Of a DNA stretch of 64,000 nt, positions 33,115 through 41,090 are shown piece by piece. The notes below the pieces were generated by a model. That model searched no databases. It was not told the DNA's origin and was given only the letters and a program-made list of their open reading frames with translations. Made by a program: the position numbers and the translations under genes. Each line of letters starts with the position of its first letter. The stretch's first letter is position 1. This stretch comes from Microbispora rosea (GTDB taxonomy: Bacteria > Actinomycetota > Actinomycetes > Streptosporangiales > Streptosporangiaceae). The stretch covers positions 121,390 to 185,389 of the forward strand of contig NZ_FTNI01000019.1 in the NCBI RefSeq assembly GCF_900156315.1. The letters run 5' to 3'.

Positions 33115-34260
33115 CTAGAAGCCGAAGGACCTGCCGATGATCTCCTTCATGATCTCGGTGGTGCCGCCGTAGATCGTCTGCACGCGGCTGTCCAGCCAGG
33201 CCTTGGCCACCGGATACTCCAGCATGTAGCCGTAGCCGCCGTGGAGCTGGACGCACCGGTCGACGACCTTGTTCTGCAGCTCGGTCGTCCACCACTTGGC
33301 CTTCGCGGCGTCGACGGCCGTGAGCTCCTTGGCGTTGAGCGCCCGCACGCACTTGTCCACATAGTGGCGGGCGATCTCCACCTCCGTGGCGAGTTCGGCC
33401 ACCAGGAACCGCGTGTTCTGGAACTTGCCGATGTTGCGGCCGAAGGCCGTGCGGTTGCGGCAGTACTCGATCGTCTCCTCCAGCACCGTCTCCGCCGCGG
33501 CCACGGCCGCCACCGCGATCGACAGCCGCTCCTGCGGCAGGTTGTTCATGAGCTGGAAGAAGCCCTGGCCCTCCTCGCCGCCCAGGAGGTTGGCCACCGG
33601 CACCCGGACGTTCTCGAAGAACAGCTCGGCGGTGTCCTGTGCGTGCATGCCGACCTTCTCCAGATTGCGGCCGCGGGTGAAGCCCTCCATGCCGCGCTCC
33701 ACCACCAGCAGCGAGGTGCCGCGCGCGCCCGCCGACGGGTCGGTCTTGGTCACGACCACGACGAGGTCGGAGTTGATGCCGTTGGTGATGAACGTCTTCT
33801 GCCCGTTGACCACGTAGTGGTCGCCCTCGCGGACGGCGGTGGTACGGATGCCCTGCAGGTCGCTGCCGGCCCCCGGCTCGGTCATCCCGATGGCCGTGAT
33901 CAGCTCCCCGGACGCGAAGCCGGGCAGCCAGCGCTGCTTCTGCTCGTCGTTGGTCAAATCGACCATGTAGGGCGCCATGATGTCGTTGTGCAGGCCGAAT
34001 CCCAGGCCGGTGGCGCCGACGCGGATGATCTCTTCGACGATCACCGTGTTGTAGCGGAAGTCGGTGATCCCGGAACCGCCGTACTCTTCCGGGACCGAGA
34101 AGCCGAACATGCCCAGCTCGCCCGCCTTCTTCCACACCTCGCGGGGGACGATGCCGTCCTTCTCCCACTGCGCGTGGTGGGGGACGACCTCGCGGGCCAT
34201 GAACTCACGGACGGTCTCGCGGAAGAGGTCGTGCTCCTCGTCGAAGAGGTCTCGCCGCAT
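33115..34260 (-). CDS. Acyl-CoA dehydrogenase
   Basis: A 381-residue FAD enzyme for alpha,beta-dehydrogenation of acyl-CoA. Seen are GMTEPGAGSDLQGIRTTA (FAD/substrate loop), FITNGINSDL, RTAFGRNIGKFQ, LHGGYGYM and IYGGTTEIM. The last motif has Gly where medium-chain enzymes have the catalytic Glu. The base is more likely in helix G (ETVLEETIEYCRNR), as in long-chain and isovaleryl-type enzymes. ATG 34260 has GGAAGG upstream; the in-frame extension to 34317 is not supported. Confidence 0.9.
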   Translation of the reverse strand: MRRDLFDEEHDLFRETVREFMAREVVPHHAQWEKDGIVPREVWKKAGELGMFGFSVPEEYGGSGITDFRYNTVIVEEIIRVGATGLGFGLHNDIMAPYMVDLTNDEQKQRWLPGFASGELITAIGMTEPGAGSDLQGIRTTAVREGDHYVVNGQKTFITNGINSDLVVVVTKTDPSAGARGTSLLVVERGMEGFTRGRNLEKVGMHAQDTAELFFENVRVPVANLLGGEEGQGFFQLMNNLPQERLSIAVAAVAAAETVLEETIEYCRNRTAFGRNIGKFQNTRFLVAELATEVEIARHYVDKCVRALNAKELTAVDAAKAKWWTTELQNKVVDRCVQLHGGYGYMLEYPVAKAWLDSRVQTIYGGTTEIMKEIIGRSFGF

Positions 34261-34404
34261 CGGGTACGCCTTCCGGCTCAGGGTCTGTTGGCCGCACCAG
34301 AATACGATTCTAGTCATCCCCGGTCGATCGGCTCCACGTTGTACGGACGGTCACAACTCCGAAACCATCGCCATAACGCCCCCTTTGACCGCTTCGGTTG
34401 CCTC

Positions 34405-34412
34405 TAAGATCT
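34405..34412 (+). promoter_or_regulatory. TAAGATCT element upstream of sortase-substrate gene 1
   Basis: TAAGATCT followed by ACCT recurs as TAAGATCT-CT-ACCT at 39091, upstream of another surface-protein gene of the same locus. TAAGAT could be a -10 box, and AGATCT is a palindrome. No good -35 is visible at either copy. Shared control of the two genes is inferred. Confidence 0.35.
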
Positions 34413-34464
34413 ACCTTCGGTTTGCTATAGGCCCGCCAGGGCGGTCCTGTGATCGGAGTATGCG

Positions 34465-35919
34465 GTGATTCGGTGGAAAGCTGGTCTCCCTAGGACCATG
34501 GCCGCTCTGGCCCTCGGCCTGGCCGGTACGGCGGCGATTGTCGTCCCGGCGGTGACGGCGGAGGCCAATACCGCCGACCTCGTGGTGGACTATGCCTGTC
34601 AGCAGGGCATCGCCACCTCGGGCTCGGGCACCGTTCATCTCCGGACGAAGCTCACCGTCCCGACGACGCTGAACGTCGGCGATCCGCTCAACGTCTCCTG
34701 GAAGCTCGGCTACAAGGACGCGACGCGCTTGGGAGCGCCCGCGCTCCTGCCCAACGGCGGCCGCGTCGAGGTGACCGGACGGGTCAACCTCAGCGGCAGC
34801 TGGATCGGGCAGCTTCAGCCGAAGGGGTTCGTGGACCAGCCGGGGGCGATGGTCAAGGGCACTCCGCTCAAGCTTCCCGAAGGCATCGCGGACTTCGCCT
34901 ACACGGACCGGGAGGGCACCCTCACGGTCAAGCCCGGCAGGCTGTTCATCGACTTCCGCCCGCCTGCTTCGGAGGTCGTGGTCAACGACGACGATCCTCG
35001 GATCTCCTACGGGCCCGGGTGGGAAGACCTCAACGACCAGCCGAGCCAGAACAACGACAATCATCTGGACCTGCACAGGACCACGGCCAAGGACGCGTGG
35101 GCGTCGTTCACCTTCACGGGCACCGGGATCGACTACATCGCGCAGAGGGACCAGCGCGCCGGACCGGTCGACATCTACGTCGACAATGAGCCGGGCACCC
35201 CGCCGCGTGTCGACCCCTCCAGGAACGAAGACGGCACGGTGGTCAACGACGCCAACAAGGGCGGACAGACCCTGTGGAAGTTCCGGGGCCTGAAGTTCGG
35301 CGAACACACGATCAGTGTCAAGAACGTCGAGGACGGCAAGTGGGGCCAGCTTGACGCCTTCCGTGTGGTCACGCGGGAGCTGGCCAACCCGCCGCAGGAG
35401 TACCGCGCCACGTGCGAGATCGTCAGCGCGCCGGTCGCCGTTCAGGTCAAGATCGGTGGCGGTGGCGACAATCCGGCCAGCCCGTCGCCGGACAGCTCGC
35501 CTGACGCGTCGCCGAGCGCATCGGCCAGCGCTTCCGTGAGTCCTTCGGCCAGTCCCACGGACGACAACCCGGGCGATGAATCGCCGTCGCCTTCGCCTTC
35601 GGCCACGCCTTCGCCCTCTCCGTCGGCCAGTCCGTCGCCGGCTGCGGTGCAGACGCAGAACTACGTCGTGACAGCGGTGGTGACGCAGGGCAGTCCGTCG
35701 CCGACGGCGACGAGGACGGTGACTCTGACAGCGACGCCGAGCGTGGCGCAGGTGGCGATCACGCCGCAGGGCGGCGCGCAGACCGGTGAGGCTCCGGAGC
35801 GTGTCTCGTTCTCGGGCATGCTGCTGATCGGCTCGGGCGGCGCGCTGTTGTTGATCGGCATGCTCAGCGGTGTGGCACTGCTCCGGCGCAGGGCGGCGCA
35901 CTCGGGCGAGCGGGGCTGA
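34465..35919 (+). CDS. Secreted, Ser/Pro-rich surface protein with TPxGGAxTG sorting signal (1)
   Basis: 484 residues. Signal peptide 1-33 (basic start, then ALALGLAGTAAIVVP, cleavage near AEA). An extracellular part follows with LVVDYACQQG at its start and YRATCEIVS near 315, probably disulfide-linked. A spacer of SPSPSPSA repeats lies at about 332-395, a sorting motif TPQGGAQTG at about 433, a helix at about 450-472, then RRRAAHSGERG. No LPxTG is present. It directly precedes a class F sortase gene (gap 11 bp) and is probably its substrate. GTG 34465 follows GGAG. Confidence 0.8.
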   Translation: MIRWKAGLPRTMAALALGLAGTAAIVVPAVTAEANTADLVVDYACQQGIATSGSGTVHLRTKLTVPTTLNVGDPLNVSWKLGYKDATRLGAPALLPNGGRVEVTGRVNLSGSWIGQLQPKGFVDQPGAMVKGTPLKLPEGIADFAYTDREGTLTVKPGRLFIDFRPPASEVVVNDDDPRISYGPGWEDLNDQPSQNNDNHLDLHRTTAKDAWASFTFTGTGIDYIAQRDQRAGPVDIYVDNEPGTPPRVDPSRNEDGTVVNDANKGGQTLWKFRGLKFGEHTISVKNVEDGKWGQLDAFRVVTRELANPPQEYRATCEIVSAPVAVQVKIGGGGDNPASPSPDSSPDASPSASASASVSPSASPTDDNPGDESPSPSPSATPSPSPSASPSPAAVQTQNYVVTAVVTQGSPSPTATRTVTLTATPSVAQVAITPQGGAQTGEAPERVSFSGMLLIGSGGALLLIGMLSGVALLRRRAAHSGERG

Positions 35920-35930
35920 GGAGGATGACG

Positions 35931-36833
35931 ATGAACGGCACTCCTGACGACGGCGCTCCCGAGCAGGGCGGCGCTCCCGACCAGGGCGGCGCGGACACCG
36001 ACGCCAAGAAGACGCGCAAGCCGCTGCCTCAGCCGGTCCTCGCGACCCTGCTCGTGGCCGGGTCGTTCGCCGGCATCGCGGCGGTGATGGCCGGGATGCT
36101 CGTCGTGCTGAGCCCCTCGGACCCGCAGGAGAGCGGGCCGGTTCCGGGCGCGGTGAACGTCCAGGACGCGGGCAACGTGGCCTTCCTGCCGCCGACCGTG
36201 GGCCCCGGCGGGCCGGGCGTGCCGCTCACGGCGGCGGACCCGACCGCGCCGCCGCCGGCTCCCGCGCTGCAGCCGATCGCTCCGCTGACCCTCACGAGCG
36301 CGGCCTCGTCGTCCTCGAAGCCGCTGTCGTCCTCGTCGTCCGGCGCGAAGAAGACGACGACCACGAAGGTCACCGGCAGGCCGCTCAAGATCAGCATCCC
36401 TGCGATCGGCGTGAAGGCCGCGGTGGGCTCGGTGGGCGTGGACAAGTCCGGCGTCATCCAGACGCCCCCGCTGAGCAAGCCCAGCCTCACCGGCTGGTAC
36501 CGCTACGGACCGGCCCCCGGCGACCAGGGGCCGGCGATCATCCTCGGGCACGTGAACACCCGCAAGGGCGCCGCCGTCTTCAGCCGTCTGCGCGAGCTCA
36601 AGCGCGGCAACAAGATCGCCGTTCTCCGTGCGGACGGCAAAATGGCGATCTTCACGGTGGACGGGATCGAGCAGGTCAGCAAGTCGACGTTCCCGACCAA
36701 GCGGGTCTACAACAACACGATCACGTCGTCGCTGCGGCTGATCACCTGCGGCGGGGTCTACAACGCCAAGCAGCACCACTACACCGACAACATCATCGTC
36801 TACGCGACGCTGACCGAGACCAAGGGCAAGTGA
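35931..36833 (+). CDS. Class F sortase (1)
   Basis: A 300-residue transpeptidase. A cytosolic acidic/Gly-rich N terminus, one helix at about 35-60, a long Ser/Pro/Ala linker, then the catalytic beta-barrel: GRPLKISIPAIGV, H207 in ILGHVNTRKGAAVF and C273 in RLITCGGVYN. The segment after Cys (HHYTDNIIVYATL to the end) holds no Arg, although sortases normally use one near there. ATG 35931 is chosen because AGGAGG lies 7 nt upstream. It should attach neighbouring surface proteins to the wall or each other. The operon-like spacing to the upstream substrate gene supports that. Confidence 0.87.
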   Translation: MNGTPDDGAPEQGGAPDQGGADTDAKKTRKPLPQPVLATLLVAGSFAGIAAVMAGMLVVLSPSDPQESGPVPGAVNVQDAGNVAFLPPTVGPGGPGVPLTAADPTAPPPAPALQPIAPLTLTSAASSSSKPLSSSSSGAKKTTTTKVTGRPLKISIPAIGVKAAVGSVGVDKSGVIQTPPLSKPSLTGWYRYGPAPGDQGPAIILGHVNTRKGAAVFSRLRELKRGNKIAVLRADGKMAIFTVDGIEQVSKSTFPTKRVYNNTITSSLRLITCGGVYNAKQHHYTDNIIVYATLTETKGK

Positions 36834-36839
36834 TCACGG

Positions 36840-36863
36840 GGTGATCAGCCCGCGCTGATCACC
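36840..36863. terminator. Convergent terminator after sortase 1
   Basis: GGTGATCAGC (36840-36849), loop CCGC, GCTGATCACC (36854-36863). The perfect 10-bp stem includes the stop codon of the opposite-strand gene. Confidence 0.7.
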
Positions 36864-37606
36864 TCTTCGCCCTCCCGCGCCTCGCGCTCGGGCGGATCGT
36901 GGGGCCTGCGCCGTGCGACCGTCCGGGCCGCGCGCTGGATCAGCAGCGTGCCCGCCACCGCTGCCAACGCGACGATCACCAGCGCGTACGGCTGACGCCA
37001 CGGCGAGGAGTCGCCGCCGGCCGCAGCGACCCGGGTCGGCTGGGTGGCCAGGGCCGGCTGGGCGGCCGGAACCGGCTGCGCGGACGCGGCGGGCGTCGCC
37101 GCAGGCAGGCGGTTGGGGGTGACGGCCGCCGCCTTCCAGGGGAACCCAGGCGGCTTCACGGGCCCCCAATAGTCCATGACCTCGGTGCCGGCGGGCACCG
37201 GGAACTGCGGCGGAGCCGCCTTCAGCCCGCCCGGCACCGTGAGCGTGCCGATCTCGTACGGCGCGAACATGCCCTGCAGACCCTGCACCCGCCACCGGCC
37301 GGCGGGCACAGTGACAGACGTCGCATAGTGCGCGGGTTCCGGCAGCGGCGTCCCGTCGAACGTCAGTGTCGTGCCGTCCTCCCCGGTCAGGCGCAGGCCG
37401 ATCGGTTCGAGCGCGCCGGGGCCCTCGTACGGATGAGTGCCGTGCTGGAGCACCCAGAAGCCCACCGTGTAGGAGACGTCGGGCCGCACCTTGCCGGGGA
37501 ACGGGTCGAGTTCGGTCACGGCCCAGAAGCCGGCCCGCGCGTGAGCGGGCAGGGCCGGCGCGAGGAACGCCGCCATCGCCGCGAGGGCCACGAGTAGTCG
37601 TCTCAT
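36845..37606 (-). CDS. Signal-peptide protein with C-terminal membrane anchor (YtkA-like?)
   Basis: 253 residues. Signal peptide MRRLLVALAAMAAFLAPALPAHA, then a beta-rich domain (VRPDVSYTVGFWVLQHGTHPYEG, TLTVPGG) that recalls YtkA/FixH-like extracytoplasmic domains, although I cannot confirm the family. An Ala/Pro/Gln linker, a helix at about 200-218 and a basic/acidic tail follow. ATG 37606 has GGAGG 9 nt upstream. It lies opposite in strand, between the two halves of the sortase locus. It has no TPxGGAxTG motif, so it is probably not a substrate but a membrane-held partner. Confidence 0.6.
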   Translation of the reverse strand: MRRLLVALAAMAAFLAPALPAHARAGFWAVTELDPFPGKVRPDVSYTVGFWVLQHGTHPYEGPGALEPIGLRLTGEDGTTLTFDGTPLPEPAHYATSVTVPAGRWRVQGLQGMFAPYEIGTLTVPGGLKAAPPQFPVPAGTEVMDYWGPVKPPGFPWKAAAVTPNRLPAATPAASAQPVPAAQPALATQPTRVAAAGGDSSPWRQPYALVIVALAAVAGTLLIQRAARTVARRRPHDPPEREAREGEEVISAG

Positions 37607-37755
37607 GTTCACCACCTCCACCCCTCCCTACCGTGGGAGGGGGATGAAGGTTCCCTGGGAATTTCCTGACATCGGGCACCCACGGGTTATGTCGGTGGTC
37701 AACTCTGAGAGACTGTTCGCCACGTGTACGTGACTGAGGTGGCAGGAGAGACGTC

Positions 37756-39015
37756 GTGCCCGACCCCAGTGCCCGGCGCAGGAGTGCCCGGCGTCGCATC
37801 GCGGCCCGGTCGGCGGCGGGAGCGACGGCCGCGCTGGCCCTGATGACGTGGCCGGTTCTCGCGGCGTCCAAAACCACGACTGTGCCGTATTCCTGCACCC
37901 CGGCCGGCGGCGCCGCCGCGACCTACCCCGTGAACGTGACCCTGGTCGCGCCCGACGACCCGGTGGTGAGCAGCACGGCCACCGTGACCTGGCGGATCGC
38001 GCCCGCGTCGCCGCCGGAGGGCCAGAGCGCGATGGTGGCGCCGGCGACGGGCATCGCGGCGAACGACGTCATGATCGCCGAGGGTCTGGTGGAGGTGACC
38101 GGCGCTCCCGTCGTGAGCGAGCCCGCGGACGCGTCGCCGAGCCCCAGCCCCTCCGGCTCGCCGACGCCGAGTCCGTCGGCCTCTCCATCCGCCTCGGCGT
38201 CGCCCTCGGCATCACCTTCCCTCAACGGGTCGGAGGGCGGCACGCAGTCTCGGGTGGCGACGGGCACCTCCCCGAGCCCCTCCGCCAGCGCGTCACCCTC
38301 CGCCAGCGCGTCACCCTCCGCCAGCGCGTCACCCTCCGCCAGTGCGTCGCCCTCCGCCAGTGGCTCCGCCACGGATGACACGGAGACCGGCACGCAGGAG
38401 GAGAGTCCGGCCATCACGCTGACCCCGTCCGCCTCCACGGTGCTCGCGTCGTCGCTCTCGCCGTCGGCCACGCTGACGCCGATCCCCGAACTGCTCGTCA
38501 CGCTGACTCCGACGGCGGTGGGCACGGTCGGAGTCGCGGCCGGGAACTTCACGCTGAGGCTGCGAGCCGCGGGGGACACGACAGGCGCGGGTGAGGCGCT
38601 CTACACGTGCACGCTGCCGGCGACCGCGACCCGGGCGTCGCTCGCGGTCACGGTGGCCGCCTCCGCGGCGTCTCCCTCGCCGTCTCCGTCACCGTCCGCT
38701 TCGCCGAGCCCGGCCGGCAACGGCAACGCGAGCAGCTCGCCCAGTCCCAGCGCCGCGGCATCGACGAGCCCGAGCCCGAGCCCGAGGACCACGACGACCA
38801 CCACGGTCACGGCGACCGCGTCGGTCTCCCGTACGACGACCAAGCAGATCAAGACGACGCCGCTCGGCGGCGCGCAGACCGGGGGCGGTGGCGACGCGGG
38901 CCCGGACGCCCGGCTCGTCGTGCTCACCGGCCTGGCGCTGATGGCAGCCGCGGCGGCCGGAGGGCTGCTGCTGCGGCGCTTCGGTCCGAACCCCGGCTCG
39001 TACGGCAGGCGCTAG
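37756..39015 (+). CDS. Secreted, Ser/Pro-rich surface protein with TPxGGAxTG sorting signal (2)
   Basis: 419 residues, GTG start after AGGAGAGACGTC. A long basic signal peptide ends near VLAAS. The extracellular domain begins TTTVPYSCTPAGGAAATYPV and its partner segment is EALYTCTLPA, the same Tyr-x-Cys pair as in the third protein. It is split by a SASASP spacer (about 117-205), and a second spacer lies at about 300-340. The C terminus has TPLGGAQTGGGG (about 369), a helix (LVVLTGLALMAAAAAGGLLL) and RRFGPNPGSYGRR. A likely sortase F substrate. Confidence 0.8.
   Translation: MPDPSARRRSARRRIAARSAAGATAALALMTWPVLAASKTTTVPYSCTPAGGAAATYPVNVTLVAPDDPVVSSTATVTWRIAPASPPEGQSAMVAPATGIAANDVMIAEGLVEVTGAPVVSEPADASPSPSPSGSPTPSPSASPSASASPSASPSLNGSEGGTQSRVATGTSPSPSASASPSASASPSASASPSASASPSASGSATDDTETGTQEESPAITLTPSASTVLASSLSPSATLTPIPELLVTLTPTAVGTVGVAAGNFTLRLRAAGDTTGAGEALYTCTLPATATRASLAVTVAASAASPSPSPSPSASPSPAGNGNASSSPSPSAAASTSPSPSPRTTTTTTVTATASVSRTTTKQIKTTPLGGAQTGGGGDAGPDARLVVLTGLALMAAAAAGGLLLRRFGPNPGSYGRR
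38281..38363 (+). repeat. 18-bp tandem repeat encoding SASASP units
   Basis: The unit TCCGCCAGCGCGTCACCC repeats identically at 38281, 38299 and 38317, then with two changes at 38335, and partially at 38353. Nearly identical codons show recent expansion by slippage or unequal exchange within the wall-spanning spacer of the surface protein. Confidence 0.85.
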
Positions 39016-39090
39016 CGTTCGGCTGACATGAACATGCCGAGAACGGAAGAAAGTTTGAGCAATCGGAGGCGGTCTTGGGGCTTTTGTCCG

Positions 39091-39098
39091 TAAGATCT
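39091..39098 (+). promoter_or_regulatory. TAAGATCT element upstream of sortase-substrate gene 3
   Basis: The second copy of the box described at 34405, followed by CT-ACCT, 74 bp before the GTG at 39172. Shared with substrate gene 1; not seen upstream of substrate gene 2. Confidence 0.35.
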
Positions 39099-39171
39099 CT
39101 ACCTGACTGTGACCGTATGCTGGAATGCTGGTACGCCTGTTGACTGCGAGCATCGAAGTGGAGAGACGTCA

Positions 39172-40092
39172 GTGCTGAAGTCAAAGGCGCGGGGCCGTGT
39201 CGCCGGAAGGGCCGCCGCGGCCGGAGTGGTCAGCGCGGGCCTTCTCCTGGGCCTGGGCGCGCTCGGCGCGCATGCCGACACGAAGACCGTGACGTACAGC
39301 TGTAGTCCGAGCGCGGGCGGCGCCGCGGTGGCGCACGATTTCACGGTGACGCTCACCGCCGCCACCTCGGCGGTGACCGGCACCCAGTACACCGCGACCC
39401 TGAGCATCCAACCTGTATCGACTTCGCCGTTCCCCGCGCCGGTGCAGATCGCGAGCGGCGCGACGATCGAGCTGCAGCCCACCGTGTCGGCGTCGGCGCT
39501 TCCTGCCGGTATGACCGCGGGCGTGTCCACGCCCTCGCCGATCGGCACGCCGTTGACTGCGGCCGTCACGGCCCAGGGGACGATGCCGCCGCTTCCCACG
39601 GCGACGCTGACCGTCACGCCGTCGGCCGGAGCCACCTCCGTCGTGCTGACGGCGAAGGACTTCAAGATCAGCATGATCGCGCCCGCCGGCACGGGCACGA
39701 CCACCACGACGCCGACCGCGCTCTACAACTGCTTGATCGCCACCACGGGCGCCAACACGGCGCCCGCCGTCGCGACGATCGCGGTGACCAGCCCCTCGGC
39801 GTCTCCGAGCGCGAGTGCCAGCCCCAGCGCGAGCCCCTCCGCGAGCGCCTCGCCCTCGCCGCGCGGCACCAGGACGGTGTTCGAAACGGTCTTCGCATCG
39901 CCCACACCGGTCAAGACGAAGACGAAGGCCGCCCAGGTCGAGAACACGCCCGGGGGTGGCGCGGCCACCGGCGGTGGAGGCGAGGCGGGCCCCGACGCTC
40001 GGCTCTTCGTCCTCACCGGCACCGCGCTCATGCTGGCGGCGGGCGCCGGCGGCCTCGTGCTCCGGGCCCGGCGCCGCCCGGTGAGGCAGTAG
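39172..40092 (+). CDS. Secreted surface protein with TPxGGAxTG sorting signal (3)
   Basis: 306 residues from GTG 39172, preceded by GGAGAGACGTC, the same 11-nt leader as gene 2. Signal peptide to about residue 37 (GALGAHADT). The extracellular domain has TVTYSCSPSAGGAAVAHDF and LYNCLIATTG, the conserved Tyr-x-Cys pair. A short SPSASASPSASP spacer follows, then TPGGGAATGGGG at about 260, a helix (LFVLTGTALMLAAGAGGLVL) and RARRRPVRQ. It is a compact paralogue of protein 2 and lies 8 bp before the second sortase gene. Confidence 0.82.
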   Translation: MLKSKARGRVAGRAAAAGVVSAGLLLGLGALGAHADTKTVTYSCSPSAGGAAVAHDFTVTLTAATSAVTGTQYTATLSIQPVSTSPFPAPVQIASGATIELQPTVSASALPAGMTAGVSTPSPIGTPLTAAVTAQGTMPPLPTATLTVTPSAGATSVVLTAKDFKISMIAPAGTGTTTTTPTALYNCLIATTGANTAPAVATIAVTSPSASPSASASPSASPSASASPSPRGTRTVFETVFASPTPVKTKTKAAQVENTPGGGAATGGGGEAGPDARLFVLTGTALMLAAGAGGLVLRARRRPVRQ

Positions 40093-40100
40093 GACGAACC

Positions 40101-41009
40101 ATGACCACCCCGCCACCTGGACAGTACCCGCCGGGCCAGCCGTACGGCGTGCCTCCCGGGCCGGGCGGGCAGGGCTACCCACAGCCGGTTTACGGCCAGC
40201 CGGTCTTCCAGCCGGTGATGTTGCCCCAGATGCAGCCGGTGCCCCCGCCGCAGCCACCGGAGGAGAAGCCTCCCCGTGACAGTGCGGCGGCGGTCCGGCG
40301 GTTGCTGATCACGGCGGCCATCGTGGGCCTGGTCGTCGTGATCGTGGGCGTAGTGATCATGGTGAACAACCCCGACGAGTACGGCACGCCGAGCCGCTCG
40401 ACGGTAAGGCTCGCGGCGCCGCAGAACGGGCTCGCCCCCTCGGTGGGGCCGGGCGGCGTCGGGCAGCCGCTGACGCAGGCCGTCGCCACCGCGCCTCCGC
40501 CGGTTCCGAAGATTCCGGCGGCTCCGGCGATGCAGCCGTCCACACCCAAGCGCCTGGTCATCCCCAAGATCGGCATCAACGCGCCGATCAAGTCGGTCGG
40601 CCTCGACCGCTCAGGCGCGATCCAGACGCCTCCCATCAGCAACTCGAACCTGGTCGGCTGGTATCGCGGTGGCCCGACGGCGGGGGAGGCGGGCCCGGCG
40701 GTCATGCTCGGCCACAAGGACACCACTTCGCGCGGCGCCGTCTTCAGCCGCCTGCACGAGCTGGCGTACGGCGACAAGATCGAGGTGTACCGCCTCGACG
40801 GGACCGTGGCCATCTTCACCGTGGGCGGTATCGAGCAGGCGGACAAGCAGACGTTCCCCACCAACCGGGTGTACGGCCACGCCGACAACGCCGAGCTCAG
40901 GCTGATCACCTGCGGCGGCAAATACAACTATTCGACCGGTCACTACTTCGACAATGTCATCGTCTACGCCACGATGACCGGAACGCGTCTGGCGAAAACG
41001 AAGTCCTGA
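40101..41009 (+). CDS. Class F sortase (2)
   Basis: 302 residues. The N-terminal 60 residues are Pro/Gly/Gln-rich (GQYPPGQPYGVPPGPGGQG) and should be cytosolic. A helix lies at about 67-89 (LLITAAIVGLVVVIVGVVIM), then a linker and the catalytic domain RLVIPKIGINAPI, H205 in VMLGHKDTTSRGAVF and C271 in RLITCGGKYN. The final strand GHYFDNVIVYATM lacks the expected Arg. It pairs with the adjacent surface protein 3. Two different sortases in one locus suggest either different substrates or different acceptor sites. Confidence 0.88.
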   Translation: MTTPPPGQYPPGQPYGVPPGPGGQGYPQPVYGQPVFQPVMLPQMQPVPPPQPPEEKPPRDSAAAVRRLLITAAIVGLVVVIVGVVIMVNNPDEYGTPSRSTVRLAAPQNGLAPSVGPGGVGQPLTQAVATAPPPVPKIPAAPAMQPSTPKRLVIPKIGINAPIKSVGLDRSGAIQTPPISNSNLVGWYRGGPTAGEAGPAVMLGHKDTTSRGAVFSRLHELAYGDKIEVYRLDGTVAIFTVGGIEQADKQTFPTNRVYGHADNAELRLITCGGKYNYSTGHYFDNVIVYATMTGTRLAKTKS

Positions 41010-41090
41010 GCCGGAGCACCTCCCGGGAAGGGCTCGTGGCGGGCAGGCCGTGGAGGCTATGGTCTCTTCGACCGATCATGAGGAGGGCCT

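Noticed and set aside
38281..38363. CRISPR-like repeats
   Set aside because: The 18-bp units are contiguous, without spacers, and lie in frame within a Ser/Ala/Pro-rich coding region.
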